From Zerene cesonia (taxonomy: Eukaryota > Arthropoda > Insecta > Lepidoptera > Pieridae), in NCBI RefSeq assembly GCF_012273895.1, contig NC_052117.1:5774406-5838405 (forward strand): a stretch of 64,000 bases of DNA, given 5' to 3'. A model generated the notes under the pieces. The model saw only the letters and a program-made list of their open reading frames with translations. It ran no database searches and was not told where the DNA came from. Of the stretch, positions 51,801-60,147 are shown piece after piece (the first letter of the stretch is position 1; each line of letters begins with the position of its first letter). The translations under genes and the position numbers were made by a program.

Positions 51801-54800
51801 TAATTAAAAAAGTATTTTAAATAAGAAATTACTAATTGATCAGTAGATGGCTACTTTGTTTAATACATGGGTGAGCCAGAGGCGGTTTGAATATGGCTCG
51901 TTTCGACCGCAATAGTTGAAAAATATTATGAGTAATAATTATGAATGAGTAATAACAAATAAGACCCAATTGCCTTCAAATTGTCAGAACTAGACCAAAT
52001 ATAGAGAGGACCACAAGGAAGGCGCAGGTTACAAACAAAAAAGGACCATGAAATTCAGTTCACCCCATCGAAAACTCAAAAAAAAAACAGTCGAATCGAG
52101 AACCTTTTCTTTTATAAGTCGGTTAAAATATTTAGAAACATTCATACGCATCAATAATATGACACTAATTTAGAAGCTTAGTGTCATATTATTATTAATG
52201 CATATGAATGTATTTACAAAACGAATTCATGTTTATAAGTGTCTCATTGCAGTATCAACAATTTTGCTTAGATTGTAATGCTTGGGATTAGATATTGTAC
52301 CAAAACAAATTGTAGTCAAACTTCGAACTTTTTTGGCAAATGTATAAGAAAAAAAATGATACATAAGAAGAAAAACTATTAGCTTCTTGATTAGTTTACA
52401 CAATGCTTAAAAGATAAAAATAATACGATTACATTATAGGATATACCGGGTATATACAATGTTATCATAACCAACAGCAATAATACTCATATTATATCTT
52501 TTGGTAAGCTCTAATTATAAATAGTTTATCTTAATTATGTATCTTTTAAAACCTACAGCAATGTACGCCCACTAAATAATGTCCTGTCAGTAGTGGGAAA
52601 ATTACTTTTATGGAAACAGATTTAAATGTATTAAAATAAGATGTTAATTAGGTTAACACCTAATTTCAATTTTTAATATATATAATTATTCAAAGCTAGA
52701 TATGTAAATTGTAAAATAATTCGGCTACGTCGTCGATTCTATCTATCAACGATATATAAAGTTATTAATAAAAGTTATTAACACCAAAAAAATTTTAGGT
52801 AGGTACTAATGAATATAACTATTTCAACAAACAGATCAGCCTTCAAAATGTCAGAAATAAACATAATTTAAATGGGACCACGTAAGTTATCATAAAAAAC
52901 GATTCATCCGGTTAAACGTTTTAAGGAAAAAAGCATACAGTCTCATTTATAATCTTTTTATTTTTGAAGTTGGTTTAATATAAATAATAATTGTATTACG
53001 AAAGATTCCACAATCGGATCGCAAGTCATATCCACATTAAGACGATACTAGAAATCCAAGATATATTAAAAGAAAAATATGACTAACGGTTCAGTACAAT
53101 TCCTTTAACATTACAAGCATGACCTAAAGCATGAACCTTTGAACCGAGACTACCTCATAATAAAACGATTGATATTCAACGGATGTGAATAATACATTTT
53201 ATCAGTGAGAGTGCAATCGTAATTGCTTACGCGATGTTGATATTGTGCTGAATATAAATTGAGACCTTGTGCATGTGCCTTGCAAATATTATGTATTTGT
53301 TGTTTATATGCTTACATTTGTAGATTTTGACCAAAAAGTACCTTAAAATATTTAATTGTCATACAAACAAATAGCAATATTTATATATAACGATACGAAT
53401 ATTAAATTTTTTTACTGCTTGTTGTTAAAAAATAATCTATGGTTTAAAAACATTCATTTTATCTATATTAAGAACCAATTATCTTTATCTATATAAATAA
53501 AGAAGAGTCGACACATGTTGCTAACCGTATAACTCGGGAAAGGCTCGACCGATACGGCAATTTTTTTAGGGGAGGTTCTTATGGAGAGAAAAAAAAACGT
53601 CTAACGTACCACCATATACACAACAATAACAACCGAAATAGGTACATATAGCATAACTAGCTGGAGCGCGGTAAAAGTATCAGGGTATAATATGTCTCAT
53701 TGCAAAATTTCAAGTACGTCAGTTTCCATCAACCGTTTTTTTTATTTCAAACATCAATCCATTAGCACTTGTCTTGTCTTGCTCATAATATATGTAAAAA
53801 AATAAGATAAGCAAAGATATTACGAGTATATTAACAAGATAACATTCATAAACACGTAAACATTAACTTACATCGTCCGATTGTCTCGTCGCGAACATGT
53901 AGTCGCCCTTTATTTGGAAATCCTTAGCGTCCGCGAACAAGACTTCAGCGTGTCTCATGTCCGAGGGGTCGTTGACCTTCAGCACGGTGCTACTGCTGCG
54001 AGGCTTCATACGTTCCACGTAGAACACCTTCGGCAACTCCGGGCCAGATGGCCAGAAGAACGTCTTTACGAAACTCTGTATTTGTTTGAACGTTCTGCCA
54101 CCGTCCACCGTTAGGTATAGCTAAAAAACGGATTGGATATTCAACAGAATGTACATTATTGAGGTAAGTATGAGAATCCTGGAAAAACCTGATCTTTATT
54201 GCTTAACTTGACTAATATAGATAAAGAATTAAGAAACTATTTTTTACTCAAGAACCGGTAGTGTCGAAGGCAGAATTAATTAACTATTTTTTGTTTTTAA
54301 AAACAAAAACCATATCGAGAATCTAAATTATTGAAAAATTTTAAATACATATTATGCCAGAAGAACCATGAAAGTAAATCTGTAGGAGATCAGAATAACC
54401 TGTACATCACAGAAACACCAATATGAACTTAAACTGGTTAACTTAAACAATAGTTAGATAGATAGTTGTTATTAATTAAATGAAAAAAATTAAGAAAGAA
54501 GTGTTATTGTTTGCCTTGACCTTCACACATAAAATATAATGAAATTCAGTCATGTGAAGATAATTTTTGCATGTTATGTGTTACTGATTAGCACATTTAC
54601 ATAATTATTTAAAGGTTAGATATTACAGTATGCAAGGAAACTTTATGATTAACAATTGTTCTTTGTAATTATTTCAAAATAATAAGCATAATTTATTTAA
54701 GATTTTACAGTGATAGCTAATAATTAAAATATTCAATTTTGCAGTAAATAGGCAGTGTTTAATATATATATATTTTTTTTAATATCATAGCGGACAACTG

Positions 54801-57594
54801 AGCTGGTGGTTCGCCTGATGGTAAACGATTACCACCGCCCATAAACATTCGCAGAGGTTTAGACCTCTGAAAATGCGCTGCCCGCTTTTAAGGGATAAGG
54901 GATAAAGAAAGGATTGATGACTGGAAAGAAGGAATGGACTGGGAAGGGCTAGAAGGAAATAGGCCTCCTCAAAATTTCATGTGAATACAAATTTATGGAA
55001 TATTTTAATCATATAATAATTAACAATTAAAAAGAAACAATAATAAATAAATGATAATAAATAGCAAATGGAATAGACATATTTTCTAGAAATTTTATAA
55101 CAGAATTAAAATTTTACACAATAATATATAAATGCACATATAGCATATATCATAATAACTTTAAATCATAACTCCCAATAATACTTACATTTCTATTCTG
55201 GCTAGTTTTATCCAAGATAACAAATCTGACAGGAAACTCTTCATCAAAGACCAATTCGTTGGGATTGAAGGTCAGGTCCGTCCTATGAATGGTGTGTCCA
55301 TTGTCATTGGTTGTATATAACTTCTTGTTCGTTGAATCAATGAAAACACACTAGAAAGAAATGTATGCGTAATACACATGTGTACAAAAATCCTACTAAT
55401 ATTATAAATGCAAAAGTTTGTAAGTAAAGTGTGTATGTGTGTGTGTTTCTTACTCTTTCACATAAAAACTACTGAACCGATTACAATAAAATTTGGTATG
55501 TAGATAGCTGGACAACTGAAATAACATAAAGGCAACTTTTTATCCCGATATTCTTACGTGATACGGAATTACGCGGGGCATAGGTAGTATTTTATAATTG
55601 TAAAGATATTTTTTTTTAAACTGCATGCAATTTTTTTTTATTTAATGTAGTATAGAAGTTTGTAAATTGTAAATAAAACTTTGGTCTATGTTAATTATGA
55701 TTTGTTCAATTAATTACTATGAGTGTGTTCAACACCAAATATCTTAAACAAATTTAGATCCAATTTTATCATAGGTGAGATGCCTTTGAAGAGCTGCTTA
55801 GAGTCATGAAATAATAGAAAACATGATGAAATAATAAATGTAACAGTTTTCAAATTCACGCAAGGCGAGCCACGGGCGAGAGGCTAGTCGCGCATATTAG
55901 GTTTTATGTTAAATATTCTGTAACTTCAAACTACCATTCCTAGCAAAGAATTAAAAATAAAAAAAAGTTTTAATTAAACATTTGGCCATCTAAAATATTC
56001 AAATTTTGGCAACTGTTATTCAAACATCCTACTGCAGTGTTTGTAACATGAATCTTCAATAACAAGGAATCATATCACCTGATTGTTATTATTATATGAT
56101 ATGAGTTCATTGACTTGTTTATTTTTGAGTAAAATACACATCAATTAAATATTCTGACAGCTCTTTGTTTAGCTTGTAATTTTCTATAACCTTCATATTT
56201 TATATGTACATTTATATGTCACAATAAAATAAGAAAAGGCATTATGAAAAATAGAAATATAAAAGTATCTGCTCAAACATGTTTTTCTTTAAAAAGCAAC
56301 AAAAACAACACTTTAGTAATTTATGATATTAATAATGGTGTTTATGAATTAATAATTTTTTTCATAGCAATTTCACAACTTGCAGTCTATTTAACCTCCT
56401 TGAAGGTTTGTTTCATTGTTGCCTGATTTCCTTCCAATAAAAATACCATATAATGCTTAAATACTGTATAAACAATTCAGTTATTATGGCTAAAACACTG
56501 AACTTGTGCCACATAGGTACATATATTCAACAGTGACCACATGTAGCCATTGCTGATACAATATAAGAATCTATACAAATGCTACTATGACAGAAGAATA
56601 AATAAAATACAATGGTTCAAATAAAATTCATAATCTCTTTAGAAAGTATCACAACTGCTTTCACTTTTATTTACCAAAAATTGTACCATATAGTTCAACG
56701 GTAAAATTATGTATTGTTATGTATAGAGAACATAAGTACTTACAAATTCTGGGTATTTTGGATGATTGAAGAATTTATCAAGTTGTGCATAACCACTGTC
56801 AGGTTCCTCTCCAAGTCTGAAACTTTCAGTCTTATTTGTGAAGTTCTTTCCATAGTCATATGATATATACAGAGCTGATGGAGAAATTGAACCCTTATTC
56901 CTAGGGCTGGAGTCTCTTGCCAGGCAAATAATAACATTAGATCCTTCACCAACCCAATGCACCATGAGTTGCTGGTGACTGTCATTGAGGTGAGTTGTCT
57001 AAAAATAAAGTGCATCTTAGAATCTGTATAAGTTAAAAGCATTAATATATCAAAATAAGTGAAAGAAATGAAAAACACTAATGACAAAGAAAATGTTTGG
57101 CCAAAGGATTGATTTTTCTATTTATAAACAAATGCACACTTCGTAAATAATTGATGAAGGTTACAACAACAAATGCTATGTCATGTTCAGATAAAAATAG
57201 AAGGAAAAACTCAAGTACCTATATAAACAAGATATACTAAAATGTCATTGTTGTGAAATAAAAAAAAATAATCCTATTTACCGCCGGTAACCGTTGAAAC
57301 AAACAGAAAGGAGAATTATTGAATTTAATTAATAAGGAAATGGCATATTACCCAAGTACTAATATTTTTTTCCAAAGGCGGTGGAGTTAAAGTTGCATCA
57401 CGTTTATTTCGTTCGTGCACACTTCTATCCGCTTTTTCATCGTTTCTATTTATTACAGTAAATTTTCGAGAGGAGTGCGGGTCTTCTGCCACGTACAATG
57501 TATTTCCTGACGAAACATAATCACAACTCACAGCACTAGAAAATATAAAAAGTATTGTTATGACACTAACATAACGTCCTAACACCCCAAACAT
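29638..57594 (-). CDS. SORL1: Sortilin-related receptor (SorLA / LR11)
   Basis: A type I membrane sorting receptor that moves cargo between Golgi, endosomes and the surface. I placed 27 coding exons (coordinates in the block entries below), giving 2173 visible residues against about 2214 in human. The order is diagnostic: signal peptide, propeptide with furin site RNKR (residues 62-65), VPS10 domain, YWTD beta-propeller with EGF module, LDL-receptor class A repeats, six fibronectin III domains, one transmembrane helix, and a short tail ending DDEPLVIA. All adjacent exon phases agree except across the N gap at 38790-39789, where exon sequence is missing. The introns carry many transposon copies. 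The gene converges with the serine protease homologue. Confidence 0.95.
29785..29920 (+). mobile_element. GC-rich transposon scrap, possibly hAT-like, in last SORL1 intron
   Basis: It contains TTAACCATAAGGGCATACGG followed by runs of GGGCCC and GGCCCCC, then a T/A-rich middle and another GGGCCCC. This matches a pattern I know from hAT-type terminal regions in arthropod genomes ('gggcatacgggcccgtgcccagggcccc'). Terminal inverted repeats cannot be defined. Strand is arbitrary. Confidence 0.4.
30375..30575 (-). mobile_element. tRNA-derived SINE in last SORL1 intron
   Basis: On the minus strand: CCTCCTTGGTACAGTGGTTA (A box), then GAGTTCGATTCCCGG (B box), a body with AAGAAAATCTATCAGTGAAA, and an end with ATCCCACTAGGGG. 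It is the best-kept copy of the local SINE family. Confidence 0.75.
30611..30636. repeat. TG microsatellite next to SORL1 exon 26 donor
   Basis: An interrupted (TG)n run lies about 14 bases inside the intron from the exon 26 donor. Confidence 0.85.
30952..31228 (-). repeat. Interspersed repeat, same family as 15411-15703, reversed
   Basis: It shares TAGTAGCATGCTACTGTG, the ATTCCTTC...CCTTTCCT segment (reverse of AAAGGATTGA) and a GGTGGTCCGTCTGATCG end (minus strand) with the copies at 15411 and 54785. It lies between SORL1 exons 25 and 26. Confidence 0.6.
31311..36167 (-). CDS. SORL1: SORL1 exons 16-25: fibronectin type III domains
   Basis: Exons: 36001-36167, 35512-35627, 34794-35020, 34212-34449, 33623-33898, 33375-33513, 33018-33123, 32666-32791, 31878-32020, 31311-31522. 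Each domain is mostly split over two exons. Fibronectin III signatures include LEPYTNYNVTFYI, VNLLWDPPLTPRGVITHYSV, VSLEWHKLRGVEGYII, VQLSWSPPVS, LNACESYMFTVGL and IMLSWDHP. For 34212 I chose the donor after ACGT (gtgagt) and not the one two bases earlier, because only it keeps the frame into the next exon. Many N-glycosylation sequons (NVT, NKT, NIT) fit an extracellular location. Confidence 0.92.
36487..36530 (+). mobile_element. Short LINE scrap (RTE-like)
   Basis: CCACTGCTGGGACATAGGCC matches the phrase at about 1015-1034. It sits in the SORL1 intron between exons 15 and 16. Confidence 0.4.
36578..40832 (-). CDS. SORL1: SORL1 exons 10-15: LDL-receptor class A repeats (interrupted by gap)
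   Basis: Exons: 40634-40832, 40046-40170, then an N gap, 38555-38747, 37852-38179, 37278-37528, 36578-36742. Nine LDL-A repeats can be read, most with the calcium-binding pattern CDGxxDCxDxSDExxC. Human SorLA has eleven, so about two may be hidden. Exon 11 ends in phase 0, whereas the exon at 38747 needs one base to finish a codon, so they cannot join directly. Exon 14 codes a run of about nine Gly-Ala pairs between two repeats. GC content is very high in 40634-40832, 38555-38747 and 37278-37528 but ordinary in the others. Confidence 0.92.
38790..39789. other. Assembly gap of exactly 1000 N inside SORL1
   Basis: Placeholder gap that begins directly after a run of nine G, suggesting that a GC-rich or homopolymer stretch broke the assembly. 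The exon phases on the two sides are incompatible, so at least one coding exon is hidden here. Confidence 0.98.
40895..41031 (+). mobile_element. 5'-truncated Helitron-like element in SORL1 intron
   Basis: It keeps the middle (GGTCCGTTTTGAAAAATTAT), the phrase ATAGGCTATATATG, and the end GGGGCGGACTCGCTAG followed by T. The start is missing. It belongs to the same subfamily as 25265-25437. Confidence 0.5.
41454..42984 (-). CDS. SORL1: SORL1 exon 9: VPS10 10CC end, YWTD propeller, EGF module
   Basis: One uninterrupted 1531-bp exon, about residues 569-1079. It begins with the VPS10 phrase YGLMTEPGENTTTF and continues through the cysteine-rich 10CC region (CECGRRDYECDFGF). The beta-propeller follows, with five visible YWTD-type motifs (IYWAD, LFFVD, LFWTD, IYWVD, MYWDD), and then an EGF-like segment (LCLGGPGHTFSCLCPDGF). 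It ends just before the first LDL-A repeat. Phase 2 in, phase 0 out. Confidence 0.95.
43155..57594 (-). CDS. SORL1: SORL1 exons 1-8: signal peptide, propeptide, VPS10 domain
   Basis: Exons: 57352-57594, 56744-56998, 55189-55350, 53872-54120, 48019-48281, 46662-46849, 45161-45242, 43155-43418. Exon 1 gives a hydrophobic signal peptide (VSVITILFIFSS), then a charged propeptide ending ERNKR before the VPS10 domain. The domain starts with LNDSHQQLMVHWVGEGSNV and shows Asp-box-like blades: ISYDYGKNFT, LTVDGGRTF, ITFDHGVTW, ISRDAGLTW and STNEGLEW. Conserved family phrases include VEGLKGIYIA, APGIIMATGVIG and YGDHGGV. Intron 4, between 53872 and 48281, is the longest at 5.6 kb. The ATG chosen is the only one in frame ahead of the signal peptide. 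Confidence 0.93.
45455..45690 (+). mobile_element. tRNA-derived SINE in SORL1 intron
   Basis: GATCGCCTCCTCAGTGCAGT GGTTAACG gives the A-box end; GGGTTCTATTTACGATG is a decayed B box. The body has AAATGTCTCGGTTTGACAG and a tail with a CCCCATTACATATGGGGC palindrome, partly duplicated downstream. Confidence 0.65.
47830..47960 (+). repeat. Diverged interspersed repeat in SORL1 intron
   Basis: The phrase ACAAAGTTTGAATGAAATCG followed by CGGGAAGTGGG and ACATACATACAAACATACAAG has the look of a common lepidopteran repeat. A similar scrap with AGAATCGGTGAAGCCGTTTG lies at about 47320-47400. Limits are approximate. Confidence 0.4.
48994..49193 (+). mobile_element. Non-autonomous Helitron-like element (Lep1-type)
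   Basis: An intact-looking copy: starts TCCTACTAATATTATAAATG after A (48993), ends GGGGCGCAGCTAG before T (49194). Nearly the same as the copies at 13946 and 19416, which suggests recent activity of one subfamily. It lies in intron 4 of SORL1. Confidence 0.8.
50209..50390 (+). repeat. Interspersed repeat, copy 1 of 3 in SORL1 intron 4
   Basis: It starts ACCGACTTCAAAAAGGAGGA, continues with GGACTGTATTC and a T run, then TGGGTGGACCAATTTTAATG and ends TCTGACAATTTGAAGGCCG. The opening phrase is widespread in lepidopteran genomes. Related copies lie reversed at 51958-52130 and 52838-52978. Confidence 0.6.
51511..51737 (+). mobile_element. Non-autonomous Helitron-like element (second subfamily)
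   Basis: It starts TCACACTAATATTATAAATG after A (51510) and ends ACGAACATTTAG before T (51738). It shares GGTATACAGACTGGGTATGA and GTGATAGGATACTTTT with the copy at 2782-2998. A small internal duplication is centred on 'aaatttaatcaaaatatcattaaattt'. Confidence 0.7.
51958..52130 (-). repeat. Interspersed repeat, copy 2 of 3, reversed
   Basis: On the minus strand it begins TTTTAACCGACTTATAAAAG and ends TCTGACAATTTGAAGGCAA, the same two ends as the copy at 50209-50390. An imperfect hairpin follows directly at 52139. Confidence 0.55.
52139..52211. repeat. Imperfect hairpin of about 73 nt, microRNA-precursor-like size
   Basis: Left arm 52139-52168 and right arm 52178-52211 pair along almost their whole length, with two mismatched positions and a bulge of about three bases around a nine-nt loop. 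It lies in intron 4 of SORL1, on the edge of a repeat copy, which makes a transposon origin about as likely as a microRNA. Confidence 0.6.
52838..52978 (-). repeat. Interspersed repeat, copy 3 of 3, reversed
   Basis: On the minus strand it has ACCAACTTCAAAAATAAAAAG at its start and TTCTGACATTTTGAAGGCTG at its end. The middle is shorter and more diverged than in the two other copies. Confidence 0.5.
53505..53660 (+). repeat. Diverged interspersed repeat in SORL1 intron 4
   Basis: It has GTATAACTCGGGAAAGGCTC followed by GACCGATACGGCAATTTTTT and GGGGAGGTTCTTATGGAG, then 'aactagctggagcgcgg'. The arrangement resembles the 'opens, full of cgatt, ends in ctag' family, but limits and class are unsure. 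Confidence 0.4.
54785..54967 (+). repeat. Interspersed repeat, same family as 15411-15703
   Basis: It begins CGGACAACTGAGCTGGTGGT, then CGCCTGATGGTAAACGATTA, GGGATAAGGGATAAAGAAAG and ends TAGGCCTCC. It is the clearest copy of this family in the window. It lies in SORL1 intron 3. Confidence 0.65.
55391..55587 (+). mobile_element. Non-autonomous Helitron-like element (Lep1-type), slightly degraded end
   Basis: TCCTACTAATATTATAAATG start after A (55390); the end reads ATAGGTAG before T and is missing the usual GCGCAGC. Lies in SORL1 intron 2, just upstream of exon 3 in genomic coordinates. Confidence 0.7.
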
Positions 57595-58114
57595 TTTGTC
57601 ATCACTAATAATTGTATATCATCCGACCACGAATATAATTTGATCAAAACTGCGCCAAACGTATCAGAAAACTAACAAATTCACGATTGACGACTATTAT
57701 GTCAAATCTATATGTCAAATTCAAAAAGCCTCCACTCTCTGATGATAGTGACAGATTTCTGACCTGTACACTAAATTGCTAGCACAAAAAAAACATTCTT
57801 GATTAGAAAAATGAATTTATAATTGGTACCATGGCAGGTATAGATTTAAAAATAACTTCTTTATGAAATAAATAGATTTAACGTGTTCACGTGTGTAAGA
57901 AACAAAACATTACATATATTTTATACTTAATACTTGCTTCAAGTCAAATTTGTTTGTAATCTTTTGATCTATAAATTGGAGTCTGCTTGTAATACGATAA
58001 TCTCCTATTTTTATTCCAAAATAACCAAGGAAGAATCGGTTTTCGGAAAGGAAAAAAGAATATACAATCAAAGACCTGAATATTATCTATTTATTATGTG
58101 TACCTCTCCATAAT
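57595..58114. promoter_or_regulatory. Upstream region of SORL1
   Basis: About 500 bases ahead of the SORL1 start codon, containing no gene or clear repeat. The promoter and 5' UTR of SORL1 must lie here or further upstream, but no TATA box or initiator stands out. An ATGGCAG|gtatag on the plus strand at about 57831 has the form of a tiny first coding exon, but I found no phase-compatible partner. Confidence 0.35.
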
Positions 58115-58800
58115 ACTCGGGTATCTCCAGAAGGAAAGCACCCGGTCTTTTGGAAGGCTTACGTGGGGACACAGATCCAACACGCAGAGGCCCTTTAGAG
58201 AATTTAATGTGTTGTGGGACACCAGCCGCAGCCTGCCCATGACTGCACTATAGAGATACAGCCCTGGGTAATCCGCGGCCGATGTAGGACTATTGCAAAA
58301 AAATGGCATGGAAAAAACTGGGCTATGGAAAGGGGGTGTTAGATGGATTGGTAGGTTGGGTCTATGGGAAACTATGGGCGTCTGCCTTTTCAACTTCGAA
58401 AATTGAAAAATAGTGGCAGACGGTGACTTGCCAGTTCAGTCGATGGGCTCCCAAAAAGTTACCTAACATGGCAACAAGGGAGCAACACCAGCTGACTGGC
58501 TAGGGGTGTAGAGAGGTGCGGCACCGGTTTCACCATCGCGGGCCCGCAGGCCCGGATTGGGTTTCCCCGCTATTACGCCATTAGACACTTCCACCCCCGA
58601 GCATATAGCTCTTGCATCTCCACTCTGGACGGCCAATTAAGGCAAGCCAGAGGTGGGGGATCCTGAAACTCGTCATTGTTCACTCCGAACTGCCACCGAG
58701 ACAGTCCGGAGGTGAGGACAGGGACCTCCCCCGGGAGAACTAAGGACCGCGGGGGCGCTACTCCCCGTCACCTCGCCACAAGGTGCCCTGCGGGCAAATT
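58115..58800. mobile_element. GC-rich transposon-like block, unclassified
   Basis: It stands out from the AT-rich surroundings by being over half G+C, with phrases such as CCATCGCGGGCCCGCAGGCC, TCCACTCTGGACGGCCAATT and CCACCGAGACAGTCCGGAGG. Similar wording occurs in the non-coding parts of lepidopteran non-LTR retrotransposons. No reverse transcriptase frame is present. Limits and orientation are approximate. Confidence 0.5.
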
Positions 58801-58968
58801 ATTATTTCTTATATTATTATTGTCATGTCTGTGGGAATGGAAAAGATGAAGAATACGGCACCGGGGTTTTCACCGTTTAGTTCTCGTTCTATGGGATTTG
58901 TGGTAAATCTTAAACTAAGTGGTAAACAACTAATCCAAAAACCGCATAAAGGCGTAAAGAAGAGATAG
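58783..58968 (+). other. Small ORF of unclear status beside the GC-rich block
   Basis: A 61-codon frame whose second half (MKNTAPGFSPFSSRS onward) is less biased than random AT-rich DNA and ends in a basic HKGVKKR. Its start overlaps the transposon-like block. I recognise no family. It could be a micropeptide, a remnant of the transposon, or chance. Confidence 0.15.
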
Positions 58969-59350
58969 ACAGACGCCAATTACTTCGCATTTATATAATT
59001 ACTAGGGATTCATATTACCCGTTACAATCTTGTAGTATCCACGAAAGTATAATAATATTGTAGAAACGTAACATATGGCAGCTATATTATATAATATATT
59101 AATTAGTTCACCAACAGAAAGCTACATTCAAAGAAGTATAATAATATCGTACATTATTCCTGACTGACTCGGGCTATTTTTATTTTATTTTTATGCCGTA
59201 AATCGAGACGGGACGACAGTGCTGCCAACTTGGGGGTTTTTGAAAATGTGATATTCGTGTTTTATCGACTTAAACTTACTTTTTTAACAAATAGGAGGCG
59301 TTTGAGTAGTCCCAATTTATTATGACTCTTCCTGACATCTATTGTCGTAT

Positions 59351-59542
59351 TATAATACTATAAATACGAAAGTTTGTGAGGATGGATGCATATGTATGTG
59401 TGCATCTGTTACTCTTTCACGCAAAAACTACTGAACCGATTGCAATGAAATTTGCTTCGTAGATAGCTGGACAACTGAAATAACACATTGGCACTTTTTA
59501 TACCGATATTCCTAGCCACAGCCTAGCTAGGGTCACAGCTAG
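59351..59542 (+). mobile_element. Non-autonomous Helitron-like element (Lep1-type), degraded start
   Basis: It has TACTATAAATACGAAAGTTTG, the internal CTGAACCGATTGCAATGAAA phrase, and an end GGTCACAGCTAG before T (59543). Several bases near the 3' end are rearranged. Confidence 0.65.
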
Positions 59543-60147
59543 TAAGTGAATAATGTATGAACAGATAGTGCATCACCAACGGGCTCATAATAGGTAGTAG
59601 TAATACTACAAGAAATACACAAAATAGTTTTTGTCTTTATTTGAAAAATGTTAAAGATATAAAAGCAGAAAGTAAATACGATAAATTTAAACACCTATGT
59701 ATATTGTGCCCCAAATGCCTCCTCAATCCTGTTATTTGAATTGTCACTTACTTATAGAGAGATACACTAACTTGAACACCTTGTCAGTTATTTAAGCCAT
59801 AAATTCCTCTAAACCAATTCATTTGCTTTTAAGTATTAGAAGTATTAGAAGAATCTACATTAAGTTAGTAGTATATAAGAATAAAGAATCTGCATAAGAA
59901 TCTACATAACTAGGTCTACTATATTTCGGCGTAGGATTTACGACAAGGTGGTTTTCTCATGTTTTACTTTACAGCAGCAGATTCCGATACAAGTATACAT
60001 ATTTGATAAAATCAATAGAATTCTTGCTTCCAGCATCGCTTTAATTTCGTTAAATATGACTAAACAAGTTTTCTATTCTGATCCATGTAAGGAAAGTACA
60101 CAAAAACAAAAACATGTATTTTAAATTTTTTATTATCTTACATACTC

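Noticed and set aside
57831..57837. A seven-base first coding exon ATGGCAG|gtatag, divergent from SORL1
   Set aside because: No acceptor in the following 3 kb joins it in phase to a believable open frame.
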